Below, one piece after another: positions 16,140-23,808 of a stretch of DNA of 64,000 bases. The DNA is from Streptomyces sp. NBC_01116 (GTDB lineage Bacteria > Actinomycetota > Actinomycetes > Streptomycetales > Streptomycetaceae). Where the stretch lies: NCBI RefSeq assembly GCF_041435495.1, contig NZ_CP108644.1:2294001-2358000 (forward strand), read 5' to 3'. Numbering within the stretch: position 1 is the stretch's first letter; each line of letters opens with the position of its first letter. A model generated the notes under the pieces. It saw only the letters and a program-made list of their open reading frames with translations. It ran no database searches and had not been told where the DNA came from. A program made the translations under genes and the position numbers.

Positions 16140-16867
16140 GCCTCGGCCTTCGGCAGGTGCGGCTTGGTGGCGTAGGCGACGAAGCTCTTGCCGACGACCG
16201 GATTGAGGAGCTGCTCGGCGACCCGGGTGGCGAGCGGCTTCTTCATGATGTCCCAGACCAGCAGCTTGTGGTACGCCCGCACCGGCAGCGCACGGTCGTT
16301 GTCCACGCCGAAGGCGCACTTGAGCCACCAGTACGGCGAGTGCAGGGCGTGGGCGTGGTGGGTGCCGTACGGCTTGAGCCCGGCCTCGCGGATCCGGGCG
16401 AGGAGCTGGTCGGCCTTGTAGATGCGGATGTGGCCGCCCTCGACCTCGTGGTAGGCGTCGGAGAGGGTCCAGCAGACCTTCTCGGGGCCGTAGCGCGGGA
16501 CGGTGATGGCTATCCGGCCGCCCGGCCTGAGCACCCGGACCATCTCGGCGAGGACGCCCTTGTCGTCCGGGATGTGCTCCATGACCTCGGAGATGATCAC
16601 GACGTCGAAGGAGTCGTCGGGGAAGGGCAGGTTGAGGGCGTCGCCCTCCATCGCGGTGGCGGTGGCGCCCTCGGGGGCCTCACCGGCCTCCTTCATCGCG
16701 GCGAACCACGTGGCGACCTCGCGGATCTCCTCGGCGTTCCGGTCGAGTGCGACGACCTGTGCGCCGCGCCGGTAGCACTCGAAGGCATGCCGGCCGGCAC
16801 CGCAGCCCAGGTCGAGCACTCGGTCGCCGGCGGCGAGCGGGAAGCGGGTGAAGTCGACGGTCAGCAC
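16136..16867 (-). CDS. Class I SAM-dependent methyltransferase (UbiE/Methyltransf_11 type)
   Basis: A 243-residue methyltransferase. Motif I is RVLDLGCGAGRHAFECYRRG at about residues 17-36, the acidic loop is VVALDRNAEE, motif II is DVVIISEVMEHIPDD near residue 88 and motif III is RVLRPGGRIAITVP. The C-terminal third (HAHALHSPYWWLKCAFG, LPVRAYHKLLVWDIM) is typical of a conserved actinobacterial group found beside GT4 enzymes. It starts with GTG at 16867, 70 bases after the GT4 stop, and its stop overlaps the next gene's GTG. The acceptor is unknown; a sugar, lipid or glycolipid produced by the neighbouring glycosyltransferase is likely. Confidence 0.88.
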   Translation of the reverse strand: MLTVDFTRFPLAAGDRVLDLGCGAGRHAFECYRRGAQVVALDRNAEEIREVATWFAAMKEAGEAPEGATATAMEGDALNLPFPDDSFDVVIISEVMEHIPDDKGVLAEMVRVLRPGGRIAITVPRYGPEKVCWTLSDAYHEVEGGHIRIYKADQLLARIREAGLKPYGTHHAHALHSPYWWLKCAFGVDNDRALPVRAYHKLLVWDIMKKPLATRVAEQLLNPVVGKSFVAYATKPHLPKAEA

Positions 16868-16937
16868 GGGGGCCTGCCTTCGAGGTCGGAGGTACGGGTT
16901 GCGACGATCGGGCCCGCGGTCGCCCGGGGGCGCGCGG

Positions 16938-18251
16938 TCACCTGCGGACTCCGCGGGCGATGATCGCCTGACGGTACATCTCGGCCGTTCCGGCCGCCGC
17001 CCGGGCCCAGGTGAAGTTGGCCAGGACCCGCTCGCGGCCCGCCGCGCCGAGCCGGGCCCGCAGCTCCGGGCTGCCCAGCAGCCGGGCCAGCGCCCCGGCC
17101 AGCGCGTCCGCGTCGCCGGGCGCCACGGCGAGGCAGGTCTCCCCGTCGCGTCCGGAGACCTCGGGGATCGCGCCGCCCGTGGTCGCGACGAGCGGGGTGC
17201 CGGTGGCCATGGCCTCGGCGGCGGGCAGCGAGAACCCCTCGTACAGCGAGGGCACGCAGGAGACCTGGGCGCCGCGCACCAGGTCGACCAGCTCGGCGTC
17301 GCTGATGCCCTTGACGAATTGGACGGCGTCCGCGAGCCCGTGCCGCTCGATCGCGCGGGCGACCGGGCCGTTCTCGGCGCGCCTGCCGACGACGACGAGG
17401 TGGGCGGCGGGGTTCTCGGTGCGGAGTTTGGCGAGCGCGTCGACGAGGTGGACGAGGCCCTTGAGCGGGACGTCGGCGCTGGAGGTGGTGACGATGCGGC
17501 CGGGCACCTCGGGAACGGAGGGGTCGGGGGACCACAGGTCGGTGTCGGCGCCGATGTGGACGACGCTGATCCGGTCGGCGCGTACGCCGAGATCCTCGAC
17601 GATCTCGTCGCGGGAGGAGCCGGAGACGGTGAGGACGGTGTCCAGCTTGCGGGCGACCCGCTTCTGCATCCGGGTGAAGGCGTACCAGCGGCGTACGGAG
17701 GCGCGCCGGCGGCGGTTGGCGGCGGCCTGCAGATCGAGCCTGCGGTCCACGGTGATGGGGTGGTGGATCGTCGTCACGAGGGGGGCCCCGAGATCGCCGA
17801 GGAGCCCGTAACCGAGGGTCTGGTTGTCGTGGACGACGTCGAACTCGCCGCGCCGGGACAGCAGATGGCGGCGGGCCCGCAGGCTGAAGGTGAGCGGCTC
17901 GGGGAAGCCGCCGGTCCACATGGTGGCGACCTCGGCCAGGTCGATCCAGTCGCGGTACTCGCCCCACTTCGGGGTGCGGAAGGGATCGGGCTGGCGGTAG
18001 AGGTCGAGGCTGGGCAGCTCGGTGAGCGGAACGCCCTCGTCGAGCACCGGGTAGGGCTGCGCGCCGATCACCTCGACGCTGTGGCCGAGGCGGGCCAGCT
18101 CCCGGCCGAGGTGGCGGACGTAGACGCCCTGGCCGCCGCAGAACGGATTGCCCTTGTAGGTGAGGAGTGCGATGCGCAACGGCCGGTCGCCGGTCCCGGT
18201 GGGGCTGCCGTCGCCCGTGCGGGGGCCTGTCTCTATGGCCTCAGCGGTCAC
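16938..18251 (-). CDS. GT4-family glycosyltransferase
   Basis: A 437-residue GT-B glycosyltransferase. The N-terminal domain contains RIALLTYKGNPFCGGQGVYVRHLGRELARLGHSVEVIGAQPYP, the family acceptor-side glycine-rich loop. The C-terminal nucleotide-sugar domain shows TVSGSSRDEIVEDLG, VHIGADTDLW and the E-x7-E motif SLYEGFSLPAAEAMATGTPLV. The first 25 residues are a disordered extension. It is the first gene of a three-gene operon, and its GTG start at 18251 lies 55 bases from a pair of perfect KstR-type boxes shared with divergent kstR. This suggests expression is tied to sterol availability, which is unexpected for a glycosyltransferase. Acceptor and donor are unknown. Confidence 0.9.
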   Translation of the reverse strand: MTAEAIETGPRTGDGSPTGTGDRPLRIALLTYKGNPFCGGQGVYVRHLGRELARLGHSVEVIGAQPYPVLDEGVPLTELPSLDLYRQPDPFRTPKWGEYRDWIDLAEVATMWTGGFPEPLTFSLRARRHLLSRRGEFDVVHDNQTLGYGLLGDLGAPLVTTIHHPITVDRRLDLQAAANRRRRASVRRWYAFTRMQKRVARKLDTVLTVSGSSRDEIVEDLGVRADRISVVHIGADTDLWSPDPSVPEVPGRIVTTSSADVPLKGLVHLVDALAKLRTENPAAHLVVVGRRAENGPVARAIERHGLADAVQFVKGISDAELVDLVRGAQVSCVPSLYEGFSLPAAEAMATGTPLVATTGGAIPEVSGRDGETCLAVAPGDADALAGALARLLGSPELRARLGAAGRERVLANFTWARAAAGTAEMYRQAIIARGVRR

Positions 18252-18305
18252 ACTCGGCCCCCTTCTGACTGCGTGTTCGCCGGAGCGTAACCGGTCGCGC
18301 TAATC

Positions 18306-18319
18306 TAGAACAAGTTTCA
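18306..18319. promoter_or_regulatory. KstR-type operator 1 (perfect match)
   Basis: TAGAACAAGTTTCA matches TnnAACnnGTTnnA fully. It forms the first copy of a 21-base direct repeat that includes the flanking GACTTG. Confidence 0.8.
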
Positions 18320-18326
18320 GACTTGA

Positions 18327-18340
18327 TAGAACACGTTGCA
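18327..18340. promoter_or_regulatory. KstR-type operator 2 (perfect match)
   Basis: TAGAACACGTTGCA matches TnnAACnnGTTnnA fully. Its centre is 21 bases, about two helical turns, from operator 1, so two repressor dimers could bind on one face. The pair lies between the GT4 operon and kstR and probably gives autoregulation. Confidence 0.8.
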
Positions 18341-18517
18341 GACTTGTTCGTTCGACGTGCATCGAATCTACCGGCAGGTAGCGTCGGCGTGGCGGCCGGA
18401 TCAGGTGATTCGCGCCACGAGGGACGCCCTGGCATGCTGTGCGCGCCCGTCCGGGCCGGTTCGTCCGTCCGGGTGCGGGATCAAGCCATGGATCACGGAT
18501 CGTGGATCGGGGACAGC

Positions 18518-19129
18518 ATGACCGCGGACGCCAGACCGGCAGCGCCTGCGCTGACCGAGCGCCAGGAGGCCCGTCGCCGCCGCATCCTGCACGCCAGCGC
18601 CCAGCTGGCCAGCCGGGGCGGGTTCGAGGCGGTGCAGATGCGGGAGGTGGCCGAGGCCGCCGGGGTCGCGCTGGGCACCCTCTACCGCTACTTCCCGTCC
18701 AAGATCCATCTGCTGGTCGCGACCATGCAGGACCAGCTCCAGCACCTGCACACCACACTCCGCAAACGCCCGCCGGCCGGCGACGACGCGGCCGGGCGGG
18801 TGGCCGAGACGCTGATGCGCGCCTTCCGCGCCCTGCAGCGCGAACCGCACCTCGCGGACGCCATGGTCCGCGCCCTCACCTTCGCGGACCGCAGCGTGAG
18901 CCCCGAGGTGGACACCGTCTCCCGGCTCACCACGGCGATCATCCTGGACGCGATGGGACTGGAGCACCCGACCCCGGAGCAGCTCTCCGCGGTCCGGGTC
19001 ATCGAGCACACCTGGCACTCGGCGCTGATCACCTGGCTGTCGGGCCGGGCCTCGATCGCCCAGGTGAAGATCGACATCGAGACGGTCTGCCGTCTCATCG
19101 ACCTGACGGCGGAGCCGGACCGGGGCTGA
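18518..19129 (+). CDS. kstR: KstR, TetR-family repressor of sterol catabolism
   Basis: A 203-residue TetR regulator that closely resembles mycobacterial KstR along its length. The DNA-binding domain reads GGFEAVQMREVAEAAG followed by LGTLYRYFPSKIHLL, nearly identical to the KstR recognition region. Later matches include LMRAFRALQREPHLADAMVRALTFAD and AVRVIEHTWHSALITWLSGRAS. KstR is released from DNA by steroid CoA thioesters and controls sterol side-chain and ring degradation genes. The ATG at 18518 is preferred (GGGGA upstream); ATG 18488 and the start at 18323 would only add non-conserved residues. Two perfect operators lie about 180 bases upstream. The 3' end overlaps the convergent PPTase gene by 35 bases. 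Confidence 0.9.
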   Translation: MTADARPAAPALTERQEARRRRILHASAQLASRGGFEAVQMREVAEAAGVALGTLYRYFPSKIHLLVATMQDQLQHLHTTLRKRPPAGDDAAGRVAETLMRAFRALQREPHLADAMVRALTFADRSVSPEVDTVSRLTTAIILDAMGLEHPTPEQLSAVRVIEHTWHSALITWLSGRASIAQVKIDIETVCRLIDLTAEPDRG

Positions 19130-19781
19130 GGAGCGGCGCGAGGACCCCGTCGGCCCCGGCGAGTGCCACCACGGCCGCGCGCCCGTGGTCGGTCCACTCG
19201 GTCAGCCGGACATCGTCCCGCCCGGCCTCGAATCCGGCCGTGAACCCACCCTCGAACCCGGCCTTGAACAGCGCCTCCCGCCGGACCCACAACCGCAGCA
19301 GCGCCGGGCCGGGGTCCGGCTCGGCGCAGGCGGCGTCCACCTCGTCCCCGGGCAGCAGCCGCCGCAGTACGGGCAGGGGGCCCGGCCGGCGCGTCAGGGG
19401 TTCCACGTCGATACCGACCGGCCCCGGCCCGACCGCCGCCGCGGCGAGGCCGTCGGCGTGGCTGTAGCTGACGCCCAGCTCGGGGTGGTCCGGGAGATGC
19501 GGCCGACCGTGCCCGTCCCGCCCGCACCCGGGGCAGCGCTGGGCCGGCACCACCGCGTCCGGCGGCAGCCCGGTGAGCCGGGAGGCGCACAGCCGCAGCA
19601 GCAGCCGGGCCGCCACCACGTCGTCGCGCCGGGCGGGCACCCGGATGTCCGTGAGCCGCCGCCGTTCCCAGGGGGCGAGCATGCCCTCGTCCAGTTCCGG
19701 GCAGGCCAGCACCTCCGCGGTGGTGGCGACCAGCGCGACGGCGGCCACGCTCTTCCCGTACGGCGGCGGGGGGCGGGTCAC
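19095..19781 (-). CDS. 4'-phosphopantetheinyl transferase (Sfp-type)
   Basis: A 228-residue enzyme expected to move the phosphopantetheine arm from CoA to a carrier protein. It has the P2-like LGVSYSHADGLAAAA, the magnesium-binding GIDVEPL (Asp and Glu) near residue 125 and the P3-like LWVRREALFKAGFEGG, corresponding to the WxxxEAxxK signature. The N-terminal half is unusually short of similarity to housekeeping Sfp enzymes. A CPGCGRDGHGRPHL stretch is the substrate/CoA-binding P1 region. It lies 10 bases after the carrier protein gene on the same strand, so it very probably activates that protein. Its 3' end overlaps convergent kstR and marks one border of the biosynthetic cluster. Confidence 0.88.
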   Translation of the reverse strand: MTRPPPPYGKSVAAVALVATTAEVLACPELDEGMLAPWERRRLTDIRVPARRDDVVAARLLLRLCASRLTGLPPDAVVPAQRCPGCGRDGHGRPHLPDHPELGVSYSHADGLAAAAVGPGPVGIDVEPLTRRPGPLPVLRRLLPGDEVDAACAEPDPGPALLRLWVRREALFKAGFEGGFTAGFEAGRDDVRLTEWTDHGRAAVVALAGADGVLAPLLSPGPAPPSGR

Positions 19782-19791
19782 CGGCCCGGGC

Positions 19792-20043
19792 TCATCCGGC
19801 CGGCGCCTCCGCCAGGTCGGCGGAGGCCAGGAAGCGCTCCTTGACGCGGGCGAGGGTGCGGAAGTCGTCGATGGTGACCTCCTGCAGATCGATGCCGCTG
19901 CCCGAGATCTCCTCCAGGAGGTCGACGAACTCCAGGAAGTCCATCGAGTCGATGAGACGGGCCTCGATGAGGTCCTCCTCGACGCCGATCGGGCCGTCGA
20001 GGCCGGGGTTCTTCTCGTTGATCCACGCTACGACGCGTTCCAT
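19792..20043 (-). CDS. Stand-alone acyl/aminoacyl carrier protein
   Basis: An 83-residue acidic four-helix carrier protein. The phosphopantetheine attachment site is DSMDFLEFVDLL with Ser33 in the DSxxxxE context, preceded by VEEDLIEARLI. Helix 3 includes TIDDFRTLARVKERFL. The position between an aaRS-like ligase (78 bases upstream) and a PPTase (10 bases downstream) suggests it carries an amino acid rather than a fatty acyl chain. The start ATG at 20043 follows a GGAG-type site. It is too short to be part of a larger synthase. Confidence 0.92.
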   Translation of the reverse strand: MERVVAWINEKNPGLDGPIGVEEDLIEARLIDSMDFLEFVDLLEEISGSGIDLQEVTIDDFRTLARVKERFLASADLAEAPAG

Positions 20044-20121
20044 GGGAGAAATCGCTCCTCTATGTTCTGTTCGGGTGACGGCCGGTGGTCGGCCGGTGGT
20101 CGGCCGCGGCTGAGGATCGGA

Positions 20122-20979
20122 TCAGGAAGCGGCGGCGCGGAGCCGCTCCAGGGCCTGCTCGGCGGTGCCGTGCGCGAGGACCATCGCGTGCACCCAGCGC
20201 TCCATGCCGAAGGCGACGCAGGAGCTGTACGCGGGACCGTGGGAGCCGGCCCGGATGCCGAGCCGCTCGCCGAAGAAGTTGCGGTGCCGGTTGACGGAGG
20301 CGATGGCCGTGCCGTCGGGGGCGCTGTACTCGTACTTCACCGGGTCGAGCGCCATCAGGCGGGCCCGCGATCCCCCGTTGTCGTAGAACGGGTCGTCGGC
20401 CGCCGCCCGGGTCAGGGTCAGGCCGAGCCGTCCGGCCGCCTCCTGGATGAACTCCCCGCCGCGTTCCTGGTGTTCGGCGGCTCCGTCCTTGGTGCCGAGG
20501 TAGACCACCTCACGCATGTGGAACCCCCACAGACGGCGCAGGCCCTCGTAGTGGGTCTCGTTGCGGAAGCAGCGGCCCACCGCCGAGAGCCGCAGCCCGT
20601 CCTCGCCGACGTCCTCGCCCTCCAGGGACAGCAGCAGCCCGTAGCAGGTCGCGGACGGCAGCACATGACCGGTCGGGTGCAGCGGCAGGTCCTGGGGCGA
20701 GCCGCCGGAGGCCAGCCCGTCGAGCGCCTCCGGGCCGAACCGCCCGGCGGAGACGCCGAGATGGGGAAAGTTGCGGAAGAAGTCGAGCCGCGCCAGTCCG
20801 TCGACGGACAGCAGGGGCGGCCCCACGACCTCGGGTGCGGCGAGCCGCGCGGCGAGGCCGGTCAGTAGTTCGTCCAGGCCCCGCAGCAGTGCGGTGCGGA
20901 CCGGATCCAGCGTGATCAGCCCGGCACCGGGACTCTTCAGCGTGATGCCCGGCAGGGCCGTGGTGCTGGATGTGTTCAT
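20122..20979 (-). CDS. Amino acid:[carrier protein] ligase, class II tRNA-synthetase-like
   Basis: A 285-residue homologue of the atypical seryl-tRNA-synthetase-like enzymes that adenylate an amino acid and load it on a carrier protein rather than tRNA. Class II motif 2 is seen as VGRCFRNETHYEGLRRLWGFHMREVV and motif 3 as VAFGMERWVHAM. The family's zinc ligands can be placed as Cys112 (SATCYG), Glu157 (MREVV) and Cys254 (YSSCVAFG). There is no tRNA-binding coiled-coil arm. The ATG at 20979 is chosen because upstream starts extend into the promoter. It heads the left arm of the cluster, followed by its carrier protein. Known relatives prefer glycine or alanine; the amino acid here is not readable. 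Confidence 0.88.
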   Translation of the reverse strand: MNTSSTTALPGITLKSPGAGLITLDPVRTALLRGLDELLTGLAARLAAPEVVGPPLLSVDGLARLDFFRNFPHLGVSAGRFGPEALDGLASGGSPQDLPLHPTGHVLPSATCYGLLLSLEGEDVGEDGLRLSAVGRCFRNETHYEGLRRLWGFHMREVVYLGTKDGAAEHQERGGEFIQEAAGRLGLTLTRAAADDPFYDNGGSRARLMALDPVKYEYSAPDGTAIASVNRHRNFFGERLGIRAGSHGPAYSSCVAFGMERWVHAMVLAHGTAEQALERLRAAAS

Positions 20980-21165
20980 GAAACCGCGTCCTTCTCGGTG
21001 TGGGCCGGCAATGGGGACACCCCTCGGGTGTACGGACCACAGCGCCGTGGCGTCGGCGGCCCCGAACAGGTCCATGACCGAACGGAGTACGGGCAGAAGT
21101 ACGGGGTGAAACCCCCTCATGAACCCGACCGCGCCCTTGGACATTAGGCCCGTCGCTCGCCTGTT

Positions 21166-21176
21166 GTCTAGACCAA
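21166..21176. promoter_or_regulatory. GTCTAGACCAA site, GntR/DasR-like
   Basis: TGTTGTCTAGACCAAA shares the palindromic core GTCTAGACCA with the DasR element ACTGGTCTAGACCAGT (11 of 16 positions by eye). A second, similar site follows 104 bases away. Confidence 0.35.
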
Positions 21177-21269
21177 AAATACCGAACGCCGGGTATCGAT
21201 TACATGGCCGTCGAGCGCGAGTCGACACCCCATATCCCCATATGTGGATGGCACTTGACAGTCCGGGCG

Positions 21270-21280
21270 GTCTGGACCAA
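21270..21280. promoter_or_regulatory. GTCTGGACCAA site, GntR/DasR-like
   Basis: GGTCTGGACCA differs from the DasR core GGTCTAGACCA at one position. It starts 104 bases after the first site, close to ten helical turns. Confidence 0.35.
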
Positions 21281-21409
21281 TCCTGCTGACCGACGTGGTC
21301 ACGGCTCCTCCCGCCACGGCACTGCCATCCGCCCCGCCGTCAGCGGCGACCCCGCTCCCCCGGGGTCGCCGCACAGCCGGCCGAGGAGAAGGGACCTGCC
21401 ATCAACCCC

Positions 21410-22498
21410 ATGACGACACCCACCGCCCGCCGTCGGCCCCGCCTGCACCGCGCGGCGTCGGACATCCCGTACTTCAGCGCGGACGGCGAGGCCTACCTCG
21501 CACAGACCGCCCTGCGGGAGCTCGACAAGTCACGCCCGCTGCGTGTGCTGTCCGAGGAGGACTTCGCCCACTGGCAGAGCTACGGGTACGTCATCGTCCG
21601 GGAAGCGGTACCGGCCTCGGTGGCACGCCAACTGCTGGACTTCACCTGGGATTTCCAGGGCCTGGACCCGGAGCGGCCGGAGAGCTGGTACGAGGACCGG
21701 CCGCTGCGCTCCGAGCTGGACCAGCAACTGCACATCTACGGCTTCGTGGAGGCGTACCACCACCAGCTCCTCTGGGACAACCGCCAGTCGCAGCGGGTGT
21801 ACGACGCCTTCGTCGACGTATGGGACTGCGAGGAGCTGTGGGTCACCCTGGACCGGCTCAACCTCAACCCGCCCAACCGGGGCAACCGTGACCGCGCCCT
21901 CATCGAGGCGACGGACCGGGGCTTCGACATCGAGCTCCACTGGGACATCGACACCACGCTCGCCGTCCCGCCGCAGCGGGTGCAGGGCATCATCGCGCTC
22001 AACGACACCCGGCCGGAGACGGGGGGCTTCCAGTGCTGCCCGGAGCTGTTCCGGCAGTTCGACACCTGGAAGACCGGCCAGCCCGGGGACCGGGACCCGC
22101 TGCGCCCCACCATCGACCGGGACGAACTCCCCGTCGTACGACCGGATCTGCGCCCCGGCGACCTGCTCATCTGGAACGGTCTGCTGGCCCACGGAGTGGC
22201 GCGCAACCTCTCCGAGAACGGGGTGCGGGCCGTGCAGTACCTGTCGATGATGCCCGCGCTGGAGGAGCACGAGCGGCTGCGCACGTCCCGCGTGGAGTCC
22301 TGGCGCCACCTGCGCACCCCGCGCTGGAACCGCACCCTCGTCGGCGACCCGGTGCTGCCCGAGTCCAAGCGCTACCCGACGGCCGAGCTGAACCCGCTGG
22401 GCAGCCGGCTGCTGGGGCTCGCCTCCTGGCAGGACCCGGTCGAGGACACCGCACCCGCCGCGCAGAGCGGGGAGCCTTCGTGCGCCGTGTCTGTCTGA
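21410..22498 (+). CDS. Phytanoyl-CoA dioxygenase (PhyH) family Fe(II)/2-oxoglutarate hydroxylase
   Basis: A 362-residue non-haem iron dioxygenase. The facial triad is visible as HWDID (His177, Asp179) and LLAHGVARN (His261), with Arg265 likely binding 2-oxoglutarate. Keeping Asp in HxD predicts hydroxylation rather than the halogenation done by HxA/HxG relatives such as SyrB2. The N-terminal region (ALRELDKSRPLRVLSEEDFAHWQSYGYVIV) is standard PhyH. PhyH enzymes in natural-product clusters often act on amino acids held on carrier proteins, which fits the ligase and carrier protein across the divergent promoter. The 3' end overlaps the DUF6271 gene by 19 bases. Confidence 0.88.
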   Translation: MTTPTARRRPRLHRAASDIPYFSADGEAYLAQTALRELDKSRPLRVLSEEDFAHWQSYGYVIVREAVPASVARQLLDFTWDFQGLDPERPESWYEDRPLRSELDQQLHIYGFVEAYHHQLLWDNRQSQRVYDAFVDVWDCEELWVTLDRLNLNPPNRGNRDRALIEATDRGFDIELHWDIDTTLAVPPQRVQGIIALNDTRPETGGFQCCPELFRQFDTWKTGQPGDRDPLRPTIDRDELPVVRPDLRPGDLLIWNGLLAHGVARNLSENGVRAVQYLSMMPALEEHERLRTSRVESWRHLRTPRWNRTLVGDPVLPESKRYPTAELNPLGSRLLGLASWQDPVEDTAPAAQSGEPSCAVSV

Positions 22499-23808
22499 CC
22501 CTGCCCACCCACCGGGCCTGCCCCGACACCATCGCGGCGATCGGTGAGGAAGCGGCCTACGGGGCACGGCGGTTCGGCGTCGAGGTGCGTCTCCTCATCC
22601 TGGACTCCTCTCCCGCACCGGTGCTCGCCGAGCACCGCAGGGCGGTGGCCGGGCTGCCCCCGTCCCCCGGCGTGACCGTCCACCACCTCGACGAGGACGA
22701 GCAACGGGCCTTCCTGCGCGCGGTGGTCGACCGGTCCGGCGGAGCTTCGGCCAGGGACTCGGCCTCGGCGGACCGGCTGCTGGAGCTGATGCTGCCGTCC
22801 CGCGTCTCCTACGGCGCCTGCACCAACCGGGCGTTCCTCATCGCCCAGGCCCTCGGCTGCACGTCCGTCCACCGCAGGGACTCCGACAGCCGCTACCAGC
22901 ACCTCGACGGCGAACCCGTCTACCCGCTCCACCAGGAGCTCAGCTACCTGGGCCGACGCGCCGACGACGTACGCGAGTCGGCGACCCGGAGCAAGCTGCC
23001 GCCGGGCACCGGGGGACTGCGGGTCACGATGGCGGGCGGCTCCTTCGTGGGAGAGATGTCGGTGGACGTCGCGGAGATCCGCGACCTGGACCCGGACACG
23101 TACCGCGAACTGATCGGCCTGTCGATCCCCGAGGGATACCCGGAGCTCTGGCGCAAGCACCTGATCGACGAGTCCTTCCGGGGCGCCGGGGACACCGCGT
23201 TCGACGGCGACCGCACCACGCTCGCCCCCGTCAGCCCGATGCGCGTGGACATGTGCAACATCGCGCTCGACCACGAGGTCTACCGCCGTGTCCCCCTGCC
23301 GCCCGCCACCGACACCATCGGCAGCGACTACTTCCTGATCCACCTCCTCCACGACGCCCGGATGCCCGGCCTCCAGCACAACCGGCACATCGTCAACTTC
23401 CATACGGAGGAGAGGCGTACGGACGACGGCTTCCTCGCGTACCAGGTGCGCTTCGTGAAGTTCCTGCTGTCCAAGGCCTATCTCAACGCGGTGTACGCGA
23501 GGACGGCGGCGGCGGGTGACGCGCTGCTCGACGCCGAAGGCCACATCCGGGCCGGTGAGGTCGCCGGCTTCGTCCGGGACAGCACCCGCCTGGACCGGGC
23601 GTCGAGCGCCCACCGCCTCGACGTCCTCGACGACGCCTACCGGCGGCTCGGTGACCGCTACAAGACGGTCGCCGACCTCCTCGTCGAACACCGCTCCCGC
23701 CTCCTGGACGAGGCCCGCGACGACATGGCCGACTTCGCGCTCCTGATGGACCACTGGGAGGCGTTGACCCGTGCCGGCGCGGACGCGGGCCCGGCCGTGA
23801 CCCGATGA
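22480..23808 (+). CDS. DUF6271-like protein with glycosyltransferase-A-like features
   Basis: A 442-residue soluble protein starting with GTG at 22480 (GGGGAG upstream) inside the end of the dioxygenase gene. The start VRRVCLTLPTHRACPDTIAAIGEEAAYGA resembles DUF6271 proteins of Streptomyces biosynthetic loci. The N-terminal alternating beta-strand/helix pattern and SVHRRDSDSRYQ at about residues 129-140 look like a nucleotide-diphosphate-binding DxD loop of GT-A enzymes, and GSDYFLIHLLHDARMPG could be the later acidic site. That reading is inference. Overlaps on both sides (19 bases with PhyH, ATGA with the next gene) show strict operon membership. It might add a sugar or another group to the carrier-bound product. 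Confidence 0.75.
   Translation: MRRVCLTLPTHRACPDTIAAIGEEAAYGARRFGVEVRLLILDSSPAPVLAEHRRAVAGLPPSPGVTVHHLDEDEQRAFLRAVVDRSGGASARDSASADRLLELMLPSRVSYGACTNRAFLIAQALGCTSVHRRDSDSRYQHLDGEPVYPLHQELSYLGRRADDVRESATRSKLPPGTGGLRVTMAGGSFVGEMSVDVAEIRDLDPDTYRELIGLSIPEGYPELWRKHLIDESFRGAGDTAFDGDRTTLAPVSPMRVDMCNIALDHEVYRRVPLPPATDTIGSDYFLIHLLHDARMPGLQHNRHIVNFHTEERRTDDGFLAYQVRFVKFLLSKAYLNAVYARTAAAGDALLDAEGHIRAGEVAGFVRDSTRLDRASSAHRLDVLDDAYRRLGDRYKTVADLLVEHRSRLLDEARDDMADFALLMDHWEALTRAGADAGPAVTR

Larger units (their letters stand above)
20980..21409. promoter_or_regulatory. Divergent promoter region of the biosynthetic cluster
   Basis: This 430-base gap between the ligase and dioxygenase genes holds no credible gene and is less GC-rich than its surroundings, particularly 21160-21290. 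It contains a TTGACA hexamer at 21255-21260 and two copies of GTCTRGACCAA. Both arms of the cluster must be transcribed from here. Confidence 0.6.

Noticed and set aside
18323-18517. N-terminal extension of KstR from 18323
   Set aside because: The start would lie inside the operator region and the added residues do not resemble KstR, whereas residues after 18518 do.
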